A stretch of DNA of 64,000 nucleotides from Bradyrhizobiaceae bacterium (GCA_947481685.1 CANKHA010000001.1:62001-126000); one strand, 5' to 3'. Shown: positions 38,243 to 47,078, counted from the first letter of the stretch. Notes: a model not told the origin generated them from the letters alone. Numbers and translations are program-made.

Positions 38243-39154
38243 CTACGCGGTTTTCTTCCGCGCGGTCTTGGCAGCGAGGCTGCGTGCCGCGGCCTCGTAA
38301 CCCTCTTGCCGCGCCAGCAGCTCTTTGAGGCCGGTCAGCTCGAAATAGTCATCAAGCGGGAACAGGCTTGCTGCAACAGCGGCGAGCGAGTTTTCGCGTT
38401 TCAGCGTCGCCAGATTGTTTCTCACGGCGGTCATCGCGGAAAACAGCGTGATCGATGGCAGCGTGACGGCAGCCACGCCGAGTGCGCCAAGCTCCTTGAT
38501 ATCGTGTTTGTGCTTGCCCGCCGCCTGCGACAGCGTCGTGATGTGCGGGCTCGGCACTTCGCGCACAACGCGCGCGATATCTTCGGGGCGGTCCACGCAT
38601 TGCGGTTTGGAAATATCGGCACCCGCCTCAAGGAACAGGCAGGACCGCTCAATCGCATCGTCCAGCCCTGTCACGAGCGCTGCGTCGGTGCGGGTGCCGA
38701 TCACCATGCTTTCATCGGTACGCGCATCGACTGCCGCCTTGATCTTCGAGAGCATCTCCTCGACCGGAACGACCTGCTTGCCGGGAAGGTACCCACAACG
38801 TTGCGGGAAAACCTGGTCGTTGATGAACAGGCTCGCGACGCCGGCCGCCTCAAAGGCGCGGACCATGTGACGGACGTTGTTGACGTCGCCGAAACCTGTG
38901 TCGCCATCGACTGTGACGGGAATATCCACCGCACCGCACACGCGCGCGTAATGCTCGGCGTAGTCGCGCATGTTGCTCTGCCCGATGTCGGGCTCGGCCA
39001 GCATGCTGGCAATACCCGCCAGCCCGCCGGCGCTCATCGCGTTGAAGCCTGCCGCTTCGATCATGCGGGCCGAGAGGGCGTCGTAAGCGCCGGGAAGGAT
39101 CAGGACTTCAGGTGCTGCGAGGAGCTCGCGAAATCTTTTTCTTACGTCGGTCAT
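38243..39154 (-). CDS. Isocitrate lyase/PEP mutase superfamily protein with altered active-site residues
   Basis: A 303-residue TIM-barrel protein of the ICL/PEP-mutase superfamily, closest in form to oxaloacetate decarboxylase, methylisocitrate lyase and dimethylmalate lyase types. PGAYDALSARMIEAAGF and VDGDTGFGDVNNV (metal-binding Asp) are typical. The catalytic loop reads QRCGYLPGK: Cys120 is kept but the usual following His is Tyr122, and the usual Glu-Asp pair is Asn112-Asp113 (INDQV). It faces the Pht5-like gene, 15 bases between stops, so it is transcribed apart from it. A C-C lyase role on a 2-hydroxy acid is a reasonable guess only. Confidence 0.85.
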   Translation of the reverse strand: MTDVRKRFRELLAAPEVLILPGAYDALSARMIEAAGFNAMSAGGLAGIASMLAEPDIGQSNMRDYAEHYARVCGAVDIPVTVDGDTGFGDVNNVRHMVRAFEAAGVASLFINDQVFPQRCGYLPGKQVVPVEEMLSKIKAAVDARTDESMVIGTRTDAALVTGLDDAIERSCLFLEAGADISKPQCVDRPEDIARVVREVPSPHITTLSQAAGKHKHDIKELGALGVAAVTLPSITLFSAMTAVRNNLATLKRENSLAAVAASLFPLDDYFELTGLKELLARQEGYEAAARSLAAKTARKKTA

Positions 39155-39220
39155 GGGCGATCCTCGATTGATGAGCGCGTGGACTTTCCAGCATCGCGGT
39201 CAACCTGGCAAGACGCTCGA

Positions 39221-40498
39221 TCAGCCCTTGTCTTGCGGTGCCGGATTTTTGTCTGCCGAAAATTCCGTGATCAGCCGCGCGCCGCGGCTGAAAGTGATGA
39301 AGTCCCAGAACCAGGTGAATGCGACAATGAATCGGTTTTTCAGGCCGATCAGGAAATAAATGTGCGCGGCGCCCCAGAACAGCCAGGCGATAAAGCCTTT
39401 AAGTTTGAAGCCGTGCAGGCTGACGATGGCGGCACGCCGTCCAATGGTGGCGAGATCGCCCATGTGCCGGTAGCGAAACGGCTTGGATGACGATCCGGCG
39501 ATGCGCGCTGCGATGAGTTTGCCGGCGTAACGGCCCATTTGCTTGGCTGCCGGCGCGATGCCCGGGATTGGGCGGCCTTTATCGTCCTGCAACGCCGCCG
39601 TATCGCCGACGACGAAAATCTCGGGATGACCGGACACGGACAGGTCGTTCTCGACTTGAACCCGGCCCGCGCGGTCGCGGGTTGCGTCGAGCCAGACCGC
39701 AGCGGGCGACGCAACGACACCCGCCGCCCAGATGAGGGTGTGGGAATCGATGCGACCGTGTTCGAGATCGACACCATTGGCGTCGCATTTGGTCACGCGT
39801 GTCGAGGTCATCACTTCAACGCCCATGCGCATCAGCGTCTGTTTCGCATAGTCAGACAGGTCTTCCGGCATTGCCGGCAGAATGCGGGGCCCGGCTTCGA
39901 CAAGAATGATGCGCGCGGTGGAGGGATCGATCCGGCGAAAATCCTTCACCAATGTGTGGCGCGCAATCTCCGCGATGGCTCCGGCCATTTCGACGCCGGT
40001 CGGACCGCCGCCAATAATAACAAAGGTAAGGAGCTGCCGGCGTTCTGCGGCGTCCTTCGCAAGTTCGGCTTGCTCGAAAGCAATCAGCACCTCGCGCCGG
40101 ATGTGCAGTCCATCCTCAATGCGCTTCAGGCCGGGTGCAAAAGGCGCCCAGTCGTCATGACCGAAATAGGAATGTGTCGCGCCGGTCGCGAGCAGCAGGT
40201 AGTCGTAAGGTGCCGCTCCGGAGGTGGTCAGTATCCGGCGCGCGCCGGTATCGACGCCGGTGACTTCCGTCATCAGCACCGTTGCGTTCTTCTGTCTGCG
40301 CAGGATATGGCGGATGGGCCAGGCTACCTCCGCCGGCGACAGCGCCGCTGTTGCGACTTGATAGAGAAGGGGCTGGAAGCAGTGATGGTTCTGCCGGTCG
40401 ATAACGGTGATATCGACGGGCGCGCGGCGCAGCGCCTTGGTGGCTTCGAGCCCACCAAAGCCGGCGCCGACGATGACTACCTGGGGACGTTGCACCAT
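39221..40498 (-). CDS. ndh: Type II NADH dehydrogenase (NAD(P)/FAD-dependent oxidoreductase)
   Basis: Single-subunit, non-proton-pumping NADH:quinone oxidoreductase of 425 residues. FAD-binding GAGFGGLEATKALRR is at the N-terminus, the NADH site IIGGGPTGVEMAGAI about residue 165, and GDTAALQDDKGRPIPGIAPAAKQMG near residue 300. A hydrophobic C-terminal segment (FIAWLFWGAAHIYFLIG) and an amphipathic tail fit membrane attachment. ATG 40498 (MVQRPQVVIVG) is the natural start; the frame to 40591 adds an unrelated basic stretch. It diverges from leuB. Confidence 0.88.
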   Translation of the reverse strand: MVQRPQVVIVGAGFGGLEATKALRRAPVDITVIDRQNHHCFQPLLYQVATAALSPAEVAWPIRHILRRQKNATVLMTEVTGVDTGARRILTTSGAAPYDYLLLATGATHSYFGHDDWAPFAPGLKRIEDGLHIRREVLIAFEQAELAKDAAERRQLLTFVIIGGGPTGVEMAGAIAEIARHTLVKDFRRIDPSTARIILVEAGPRILPAMPEDLSDYAKQTLMRMGVEVMTSTRVTKCDANGVDLEHGRIDSHTLIWAAGVVASPAAVWLDATRDRAGRVQVENDLSVSGHPEIFVVGDTAALQDDKGRPIPGIAPAAKQMGRYAGKLIAARIAGSSSKPFRYRHMGDLATIGRRAAIVSLHGFKLKGFIAWLFWGAAHIYFLIGLKNRFIVAFTWFWDFITFSRGARLITEFSADKNPAPQDKG

Positions 40499-40633
40499 GG
40501 TTGTCTCCAAGGCCCAATATAAGCGCTGCACGGGGGGCGCTGGAACCCGCACTTTCGTCGCCTTGCCAAGGGCCGCCGCGCCCTTTAGCAATCCGCGCAG
40601 TTTTAGCGCATTTCACGATGAGGCAAGGTAATC

Positions 40634-41746
40634 ATGGCGACCCACAAGCTCCTGCTCCTGGCCGGCGACGGCATCGGCCCCGAAGTGATGGCGGAGGTAA
40701 AGCGCCTCATCGACCTGATGAACAAGAAGGGCATCGGCCGGTTCGAGATCGAGGAAGCTTTGGTGGGCGGTTGCGCCTACGACAAGGATCAGGTGGCGAT
40801 CACCGACGCGACCATGGCCAAGGCGAGTGAATGCGACGCGGTGATCTTCGGCGCGGTCGGCGGGCCCAAGTGGGACAAAGTGCCTTTTGATGTGCGGCCA
40901 GAGGCCGGGCTTTTGCGCCTGCGCAAGGATCTCGCGCTGTTCGCCAATATCCGCCCCGCAGTGGTCTATCCGGCGCTCGCCGATGCTTCGAGCCTGAAGC
41001 GCGAACTGGTCGAAGGCCTCGACATCGTTATCCTGCGTGAGCTGACCGGCGGCGTTTATTTCGGCGAGCCGAAAACCATCACCGATCTCGGCAATGGCCA
41101 GAAGCGCGCCGTCGATACGCAGGTCTATGACACCTACGAGATCGAGCGCATCTCGCGGGTTGCCTTTGAGCTGGCGCGCAAGCGCCGCAACAAGGTCACC
41201 TCGATGGAAAAGCGCAACGTGATGAAGAGCGGCGTGCTCTGGAACGAGGTCGTTACGCAAATTCATCAGCGCGAGTTCAAGGACGTGCAGCTCGAGCACA
41301 TGCTGGCGGATGCCGGCGGAATGCAGCTGGTGCGCGCGCCCAAGCAGTTCGACGTCATCGTCACCGACAACCTGTTCGGCGATATGCTTTCGGACGTTGC
41401 CGCCATGCTGACCGGCTCGCTGGGCATGCTGGCCTCCGCTTCGCTTGGCGAAGTCGATCCCAAGACCAAGAAGCGCAAGGCGATGTATGAGCCGGTCCAC
41501 GGCTCCGCGCCGGATATCGCGGGCAAGGGCATCGCCAACCCGATCGCCATGCTGGCGTCGTTCGGGATGGCGCTGCGCTACTCGTTCAACATGATCAAGG
41601 AAGCCGACCTCGTGGATCAGGCCATCGCGGCGGCGCTTGCCAGGGGTCTGCGCACTGCGGACATCAATGCGGTCGGTGGCAAGTCTGTCAGCACCATGGA
41701 AATGGGTACGGCGATTATCGAAGAGTTTGAGAAACTTGCCAGCTGA
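40634..41746 (+). CDS. leuB: 3-isopropylmalate dehydrogenase
   Basis: NAD-dependent oxidative decarboxylase of leucine synthesis, 370 residues. It begins [15 protein letters not shown] and contains [12 protein letters not shown], the substrate-binding [26 protein letters not shown] with the catalytic Tyr/Lys neighbourhood (VLWNEV), [22 protein letters not shown] and [21 protein letters not shown] 40634 is preceded by AGGCAAGG. A strong hairpin terminator follows 22 bases after the stop. leuD and leuC lie 5-9 kb away on the other strand. Confidence 0.96.
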   Translation: MATHKLLLLAGDGIGPEVMAEVKRLIDLMNKKGIGRFEIEEALVGGCAYDKDQVAITDATMAKASECDAVIFGAVGGPKWDKVPFDVRPEAGLLRLRKDLALFANIRPAVVYPALADASSLKRELVEGLDIVILRELTGGVYFGEPKTITDLGNGQKRAVDTQVYDTYEIERISRVAFELARKRRNKVTSMEKRNVMKSGVLWNEVVTQIHQREFKDVQLEHMLADAGGMQLVRAPKQFDVIVTDNLFGDMLSDVAAMLTGSLGMLASASLGEVDPKTKKRKAMYEPVHGSAPDIAGKGIANPIAMLASFGMALRYSFNMIKEADLVDQAIAAALARGLRTADINAVGGKSVSTMEMGTAIIEEFEKLAS

Positions 41747-41768
41747 TCAAGAATAGCGGCACTCAAAT

Positions 41769-41800
41769 AAAAAAGGCCGGACATGTGTCCGGCCTTTTTT
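41769..41800. terminator. Bidirectional Rho-independent terminator after leuB
   Basis: Nine-base stem GGCCGGACA (41775-41783) and TGTCCGGCC (41786-41794), with a two-base loop apex, is flanked by six A on the left and six T on the right. It serves leuB on the plus strand and the convergent small gene on the minus strand. Confidence 0.92.
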
Positions 41801-41816
41801 ACGATCCGATTTCAGA

Positions 41817-42158
41817 TCACCAAATAGGATTGTTTTTGCCCGCCAAGTCGAGGGGGCCAGGCAACGGAAAGCGGATGCCGCCTCGGTTTGTATTCTCAAT
41901 CACGGCCATCGGCGAATAGCCGAACGGCATCGCGTTGGTGGTGGTGAGCTTCGTGCCAGGCAGCACTTCCGTGCCGCCGTCGAGGAACGAGCGCTTCTGA
42001 ATGATGACGGTCGTGCGCCGACGCCCGTCTTCGCCCGTCACCGTGTAGGCGGTGCCATCCGCGGTCACCCGCTGGCGCGTCTGCGCAGAGGCAGGCACGG
42101 CCATCAGGCCGGAAAGGGTAAGCCCGAGACAAAGGGCGGCGGCGGACTTGAAGGGCAT
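41817..42158 (-). CDS. Small exported protein of unknown function
   Basis: A 113-residue protein with a clear signal peptide (MPFKSAAALCLGLTLSGLM ending AVPASA, cleaved before QTRQRV). The mature part is about 90 residues with RRRTTVIIQKRSFLDGGTEVLPG and a terminal LAGKNNPIW, which look like a short secreted beta-rich protein found in Hyphomicrobiales. The start at 42158 has GAGGAAA upstream on the minus strand, so the longer frame to 42218 is not needed. No function can be assigned. Confidence 0.72.
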   Translation of the reverse strand: MPFKSAAALCLGLTLSGLMAVPASAQTRQRVTADGTAYTVTGEDGRRRTTVIIQKRSFLDGGTEVLPGTKLTTTNAMPFGYSPMAVIENTNRGGIRFPLPGPLDLAGKNNPIW

Positions 42159-42292
42159 GATTTCCTCGTCGAACCAATTCGATAACGCAGTGTAGCCGTC
42201 TTTGGTTCGGCTCAACAAGCCGTGGCCGGTACGATTTACGAGATCAGTGGCCGGTGAGCCGCCCGCGCTTCAAGTCTGACGGGGGTGCGCTG

Positions 42293-42403
42293 GCGCGTGA
42301 TCAGCAAAAGTGGGCACCGGTTTTGCGTCCGATCACGCGCCTACCATTAAGTGGGGCATAGTCTTTATCGGCGAACCGGTTCCCACTTCGCCGGACCATG
42401 CCC
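42293..42403. repeat. Dispersed palindromic repeat, composite copy B
   Basis: Two palindromes stand in tandem. Unit 2 has perfect 10-base arms GCGCGTGATC (42293-42302) and GATCACGCGC (42331-42340) around AGCAAAAGTGGGCACCGG. Unit 1 has arms GGGCAT (42354-42359) and ATGCCC (42398-42403) around CGGCGAACCGGTTCCCACTT. The same pair occurs reversed at 47983-48092. The right half overlaps the 3' end of the neighbouring coding frame. Confidence 0.85.
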
Positions 42404-43417
42404 GCCTAACTTGGGCAAAGGCGTCATCAGATGGCTGCGTTGCCCGCAGAATGTCCGCTTCAACTCGGCGCGGGCGAACAATTCCCGCACTTTCGGCTCA
42501 CTTCCCGCCGCCAGCAGGGTCAGACGGTCCAGCGCACAGGCCGCAAGGTCGCGGCTTGGCGGGGCGGAGCCGCTGACGCAATGCCAGCCCAGGATCTGCA
42601 GCTGCGGATCGATATAGGCGCGCACGAAGCCGAGGCACTGGCGCGCGGGCCCCATGGTGAAGGCCACCAGCGCCATTTCCCCGAACTTGGTGTCGATCAT
42701 GCCCGCGGGCTTCATGGTTGCAGCCCCGCCATTTTTCAATCGTGCGGCGATTTCGAGCGCTGCACTGTCGAAACCCGCAGCCTCGCCGGCCGGGCGATAG
42801 ACTTCGATCATGACATGCGGGGAAAGCCCGTTCATCTCACCCCAGCTCAGGATGTCCTGTCGTCCGCCGCCGGCAACATTCCGCCGCATCGCATAGCCTG
42901 GGTTGCTGTCCGCCAGTTCCGGCAGCGAGAGCGAAAACGCCGGGAACGGCTTTGCTACCGTCACCCATTCTGCGGCTGGCGCAGCGGGTCCGCTCTCAAA
43001 GGCCGTCGAGGTCAAACGGGCGACGTGCACCGCAATCAACCCCAGCAGGCCCAGGGCGGCCATATAGGCCGCAATCCGGAGCAGGGCCGTGCTGGCGACT
43101 GAGCGCAGAAGGGCCCGGAATACGGCTTTCCATGACCAGTTCGCGACGGCCGTGGAGCCCCGAGGAAGGGCTTTTGCCGCCTGCCTGGCGTGCAATCTGG
43201 CCTGGGCGACAAACTCCTGAAGGGAAGGCGAAAGCCGCCGCCACAATTCCAGCAGCCGTTCGGGAAGTCCGGACAGGGAGGGCCAATGCGGTCTCCAGGC
43301 GATCGATCTGCCCGGTGCTGACGGGGGTCTCGGCAACGGGGGCGGTACGCGGCGGTTCCCGAAGCTGCGGACGGGCGCCTGCGTTATTCGTCCTGCTGTC
43401 ATGTCCGTGATAGACAT
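42365..43417 (-). CDS. Putative membrane-anchored protein of unknown function
   Basis: A 350-residue protein with an N-terminal Pro/Arg-rich cytoplasmic part (about 1-110), one membrane segment near residues 115-140 (IAAYMAALGLLGLIAVHVA), and a C-terminal domain of about 200 residues that is probably periplasmic (EWVTVAKPFPAFSLSLPEL, LGFVRAYIDPQLQILGWHCVSG). ATG 43417 (MSITDMTAGR) is used in place of the frame to 43444. The last eleven codons and the stop come from dispersed repeat copy B, so the C-terminus HGPAKWEPVRR is repeat-encoded. No family is recognised. Confidence 0.7.
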   Translation of the reverse strand: MSITDMTAGRITQAPVRSFGNRRVPPPLPRPPSAPGRSIAWRPHWPSLSGLPERLLELWRRLSPSLQEFVAQARLHARQAAKALPRGSTAVANWSWKAVFRALLRSVASTALLRIAAYMAALGLLGLIAVHVARLTSTAFESGPAAPAAEWVTVAKPFPAFSLSLPELADSNPGYAMRRNVAGGGRQDILSWGEMNGLSPHVMIEVYRPAGEAAGFDSAALEIAARLKNGGAATMKPAGMIDTKFGEMALVAFTMGPARQCLGFVRAYIDPQLQILGWHCVSGSAPPSRDLAACALDRLTLLAAGSEPKVRELFARAELKRTFCGQRSHLMTPLPKLGGHGPAKWEPVRR

Positions 43418-43546
43418 ACGGAATCCGGGTGGATGACCCCACATGAGGTCAGGTTCAGCGTTGTCTTTGCAGGTGTTCTCGCCTAGAAGCGCTTCCTCCC
43501 CGATTATCGCCAGCGTGCGGCCAGGGGATTTTTCGCCGGAGAGTCA

Positions 43547-44584
43547 ATGATGGGTTACAAAGTCGCGGTTGTGGGCGCCACGGGCAACGTGGGCCGGGAA
43601 ATGCTCAACATTCTTGCCGAGCGGGCTTTTCCCGCCGACGAAGTGGTCGCGCTTGCGTCGCGCCGCTCGATGGGCACGGAGATTTCCTACGGCGACAAAA
43701 CCCTGAAAGTGAAGTCGCTCGACGAGTACAATTTCTCGGACGTCGATATCTGCCTGATGTCGGCCGGTGGCGAGATCTCCAAGGAGCATTCGCCGAAGAT
43801 CGTCGCGCAGGGCGCGGTGGTGATCGACAACTCGTCGGTGTGGCGCATGGATCCCGACGTGCCGCTGGTGGTGCCGGAAGTGAATGCGGATGCCATCGCG
43901 GGTTTCCGCAAGAAGGGCATCATCGCCAATCCGAATTGCTCGACCGCGCAGCTCGTCGTCGCGCTGAAGCCGCTGCACGATCATGCCAAGATCAAGCGCG
44001 TGGTCGTCTCGACCTATCAATCGGTCTCCGGCGCCGGCAAGGATGCGATGGACGAACTGTTCTCGCAGACCAAGGCCGTGTTCACGCTCGGCGACATGGC
44101 GAACAAGAAATTTTCCAAGCGCATCGCCTTCAACGTCATTCCGCACATCGACGTCTTCATGGAAGACGGCTTCACCAAGGAAGAGTGGAAGATGGTCGCG
44201 GAGACCAAGAAGATCCTCGATCCGAAGATCAAGCTGGTCGCCACTTGCGTGCGCGTGCCGGTGTTCATCGGTCATGCGGAGGCGGTGAGCATCGAGTTCG
44301 ATCAGCCGATCACCGATGAGGAAGCACGCGAGATCCTGCGCAATGCGCCGGGCTGTATCGTTATCGACAAGCGCGAGGCGGGCGGTTACGTCACGCCGCA
44401 CGAATCCGCAGGCGAGGACGCCACCTATATCAGCCGTATCCGCACCGATCCGACGGTCGACAACGGCCTGGTGATGTGGATCGTCGCCGACAATCTCCGC
44501 AAGGGCGCGGCCCTCAATGCCGTGCAGATCGCGGAAAGCCTGATCAATCGCAAGTTGATCCAGGCCAAGAAGAAGGCGGCTTAG
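43547..44584 (+). CDS. asd: Aspartate-semialdehyde dehydrogenase
   Basis: NADPH-dependent reductive dephosphorylation of aspartyl phosphate, feeding lysine/DAP, threonine and methionine synthesis. 345 residues with KVAVVGATGNVGREML (NADP loop), SRRSMG, NPNCSTAQ (catalytic Cys) and VPVFIGHAEAV (His). The start is ATG 43547 or the adjacent ATG 43550; GGAGAG lies just upstream. A structured intergenic region follows. dapF, a later step of the same pathway, is at 56.2 kb. Confidence 0.96.
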   Translation: MMGYKVAVVGATGNVGREMLNILAERAFPADEVVALASRRSMGTEISYGDKTLKVKSLDEYNFSDVDICLMSAGGEISKEHSPKIVAQGAVVIDNSSVWRMDPDVPLVVPEVNADAIAGFRKKGIIANPNCSTAQLVVALKPLHDHAKIKRVVVSTYQSVSGAGKDAMDELFSQTKAVFTLGDMANKKFSKRIAFNVIPHIDVFMEDGFTKEEWKMVAETKKILDPKIKLVATCVRVPVFIGHAEAVSIEFDQPITDEEAREILRNAPGCIVIDKREAGGYVTPHESAGEDATYISRIRTDPTVDNGLVMWIVADNLRKGAALNAVQIAESLINRKLIQAKKKAA

Positions 44585-44607
44585 CGCGCTAATTTAGATT
44601 ATGCGCT

Positions 44608-44681
44608 GTCGTCCCGGAGGGGGAAAATCTCCGGTCTTACTGCAGCGGGGGACGACCAGGCGGCGCCGTAATGCGCCGCCT
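44608..44681. other. Nested hairpins downstream of asd
   Basis: An outer stem GTCGTCCC (44608-44615) and GGGACGAC (44649-44656) encloses CCGGAG (44614-44619) and CTCCGG (44629-44634). A second nine-base stem AGGCGGCGC (44658-44666) and GCGCCGCCT (44673-44681) follows. No T-tract is present. The block fills most of the 114-base gap before the next gene and may be a dispersed element or a transcript-stabilising structure. Confidence 0.5.
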
Positions 44682-44698
44682 CAGCAAAGATCGCTTCG

Positions 44699-46282
44699 AT
44701 GAATATAGAGTTGAAGTCTCAGCAGCGCCCCGTCGTGTCGGAGTTTCCCGGCTGGCAGGTGCTTGTCATGTTCTTCCTGTTCCTGCTGCTGATCTCGATT
44801 CCGGTCTGGACGCATCTCCTTCCGCCGCTGTCGGACTACGTCAATCATCTGGCGCGCATGAAGGTGATCGCGACGATCGACAAGGATCCCAATCTTTCCA
44901 AGTTCTATCAGATCGATTGGGCGATCATTCCGAACCTGACCATGGATCTGGTCGTTCCGTGGTTCACGCGCTTTGTGAATGTTTACGTCGCCGGCAAGAT
45001 CTTCACCGTGACGATGTTCGCTGTCATCAGCTCGGGCGTGCTGATGTTGAATCGCGTCCTCACCAAGCGCTGGTCACTGGTGCCGCTGCTGGTTTTTCCG
45101 CTGCTCTACAACTTCGTCTTCCTCACCGGCCTGATCAATTACCTGTTCGGCGTCGGCATCGCGTTCTGGGCACTTGCGGGATGGATTGCGCTCCGTGACC
45201 GGCCGTGGCCTTTCCGTTTTGTGCTGTCTGCGCTGTCGGTCGGGATGTTGTTCTTCTGCCATTTTTCCGCGCTCGGCGTTTACGGCATGGGCGTGATGGC
45301 GTTCGAGATGATGCGGCTTTGGGACAACCGCAACACACGGCCATGGGGGCCGGCGATTGCCGAGTTTGTCGCGGGCGGCCTGCCTTTTCTCGCGGCCGCT
45401 CCGTTGCTCGCGGCCAGCCCCACGATGCGTCTCGTCGCACGCTATGAATGGGAACCGCTCGGCAAGATCGACGGCTTCATCAACGTCTTCACGGTTTATT
45501 CCGATATCGTCGCCATCGGCATGATCGCCGTTATCGTTGCCGCCGGCAGCTGGGCCGTGCGCCACCGCTTGCTCAGCTTTCATCCGTTCGGATGGTGGAT
45601 CGCCGGTGTCGGCACGGTGGTTTATCTGGCGCTGCCGCGGGTGCTGTTCGACAGCTATATGGCCGATACGCGTATTGCCGTGCCGCTGGTCTATCTCATG
45701 ATCGCCTGCATCAATGTCGATCTCACGGTGCAGATCATACGCCGCGGCTTCGTTGTGATGCTGCTTGTGCTCCTGGCGGTCCGCATGACCGAAGTCGATG
45801 TGTCATGGAGCGACCTGACCGAAGGACAGAATGAACTGCGTGCGTCGGTGCGCCAGTATATTCCGCGGGGATCGAAAGTCTTTGTTGCCTATGCAGACCG
45901 GGCATCAGGCAGCGACGTGCGCGATCTCGGCCTTGTTCACGCGCCATGCATTGCCATGATCGACAAGTCTGCGCTCGTGACCACGGCCTTTACCGTGCTG
46001 GGCAAGCAGGTCATGCATGTGCGGCCCGAGTATCACGACATGGTCGATACCGAGGACGGCACGCCGCCGTCCGCCGCGCAGCTGGTCCTGTCGGCCGTCC
46101 GCCCGAGCGAAGACGAGCCTGCGTTCTGGCAGCGTTGGACTGAATTCGATTATGTCTTCGTGCTCTTCACCGAAGAGGAAGCGGACAATCCCGATCCGGA
46201 CAAGCTCACGATGCTTTACGAGGGCGATCGCTTCCAGCTCTACAAGGTCATCAAGTCCGCGCCGGCAACCGGCGCGCGCTAG
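44699..46282 (+). CDS. Polytopic membrane protein of unknown function
   Basis: A 527-residue protein with about ten hydrophobic helices spread from residue 20 to about 380 (for example VLVMFFLFLLLISIPVW, FVFLTGLINYLFGVGIAFW, FVVMLLVLLAVRM) and a soluble C-terminal domain of about 140 residues. The layout, with a DYVNHLARM motif in the first loop, recalls GT-C-type membrane glycosyltransferases or their uncharacterised relatives, but I see no decisive motif. It stands alone between asd and leuD and ends at a strong hairpin. Confidence 0.75.
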   Translation: MNIELKSQQRPVVSEFPGWQVLVMFFLFLLLISIPVWTHLLPPLSDYVNHLARMKVIATIDKDPNLSKFYQIDWAIIPNLTMDLVVPWFTRFVNVYVAGKIFTVTMFAVISSGVLMLNRVLTKRWSLVPLLVFPLLYNFVFLTGLINYLFGVGIAFWALAGWIALRDRPWPFRFVLSALSVGMLFFCHFSALGVYGMGVMAFEMMRLWDNRNTRPWGPAIAEFVAGGLPFLAAAPLLAASPTMRLVARYEWEPLGKIDGFINVFTVYSDIVAIGMIAVIVAAGSWAVRHRLLSFHPFGWWIAGVGTVVYLALPRVLFDSYMADTRIAVPLVYLMIACINVDLTVQIIRRGFVVMLLVLLAVRMTEVDVSWSDLTEGQNELRASVRQYIPRGSKVFVAYADRASGSDVRDLGLVHAPCIAMIDKSALVTTAFTVLGKQVMHVRPEYHDMVDTEDGTPPSAAQLVLSAVRPSEDEPAFWQRWTEFDYVFVLFTEEEADNPDPDKLTMLYEGDRFQLYKVIKSAPATGAR

Positions 46283-46312
46283 AGTCTGATTCAACAGGGT
46301 TGAACCAGACTC
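46282..46312. terminator. Long hairpin at the stop codon of the membrane protein gene
   Basis: GAGTCTGATTCAAC (46282-46295) pairs with GTTGAACCAGACTC (46299-46312) over 13 of 14 positions with a three-base loop. Pyrimidines including TTTT follow on the plus strand (46317-46320), so it can terminate transcription. I recall near-identical hairpins scattered in Bradyrhizobium-type genomes, so it may also be a dispersed element. Confidence 0.7.
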
Positions 46313-46330
46313 GCCGCTTTTCTCTTAGTT

Positions 46331-46403
46331 GGGCATGATCTTGTCCGAAAACCGGTTCCCATCCCGGATCAAGTCCGGGACAGGCTTTTTCGGGATCATG
46401 CCC
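46331..46403. repeat. Dispersed palindromic repeat, copy C
   Basis: Perfect 10-base arms GGGCATGATC (46331-46340) and GATCATGCCC (46394-46403) enclose the core GAAAACCGGTTCCCAT and a second small hairpin CCCGGATCAAGTCCGGG. It lies between the convergent membrane-protein and leuD genes, reaching the leuD stop. Confidence 0.85.
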
Positions 46404-47008
46404 TAGACCCAGGGACGCGTGGCCTTCAGCTGCGACTCGTAGGCGTCGATCGACGGCTTCTTCTGCATCGTGAGACCGATATCGTCGAGGCCGTTGAGCA
46501 GGCAATGCTTGCGGAAGGCGTCGATCTCGAACTTGATCACGCCGCCGTCCGGCCCGCGGATTTCCTGGCTCTCCAGATCGATCGACAGCGTCGCATTCGC
46601 ACCGCGCTCGGCGTCGTCGAACAGCTTCTCCAGTTGCTCGGGCGTGACGCGGATCGGCAGTATCCCGTTCTTGAATGAGTTGTTGTAGAAAATATCGCCG
46701 AACGACGTCGAGATCACGCAACGGATGCCGTAGTCGAGCAATGCCCAGGGTGCATGCTCGCGCGAGGAGCCGCAGCCGAAGTTGTCGTCCACCACGAGAA
46801 TTTTGGCCTTGCGATAGGCTGGCTTGTTGAGCACGAAATCCGGGTTCTCGCTGCCGTCGTCCTTGTACCGCAGCTCGGAGAACAGGCCGATGCCGAGACC
46901 GGTGCGCTTGATCGTCTTCAGATACTGCTTCGGGATGATCATGTCGGTATCGACATTGATGATCTTCAGCGGCGCAGCCACGCCTTCGAGTTTTGTGAAC
47001 TTGTCCAT
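46403..47008 (-). CDS. leuD: 3-isopropylmalate dehydratase small subunit
   Basis: Small subunit of isopropylmalate isomerase, pairing with LeuC. 201 residues with [36 protein letters not shown] (substrate-binding swivel domain) and [10 protein letters not shown]. The frame is open to 47284, but ATG 47008 ([10 protein letters not shown]) is the standard N-terminus and the extension overlaps the GFA-family gene. leuC is 1.5 kb upstream on the same strand, so the two subunits are not in one tight operon. Confidence 0.95.
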   Translation of the reverse strand: MDKFTKLEGVAAPLKIINVDTDMIIPKQYLKTIKRTGLGIGLFSELRYKDDGSENPDFVLNKPAYRKAKILVVDDNFGCGSSREHAPWALLDYGIRCVISTSFGDIFYNNSFKNGILPIRVTPEQLEKLFDDAERGANATLSIDLESQEIRGPDGGVIKFEIDAFRKHCLLNGLDDIGLTMQKKPSIDAYESQLKATRPWV

Positions 47009-47078
47009 TGCCGTCTCACTATGTGTCGGGTTGGGATGGGGTTTAGCCCAAACGATCCGGTTCCGAAAGTCCCGATAT

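Noticed and set aside
38306-39490. A 394-codon plus-strand frame opposite the ICL/PEPM gene
   Set aside because: Antisense to a gene with clear superfamily motifs; composition is shadow-like.
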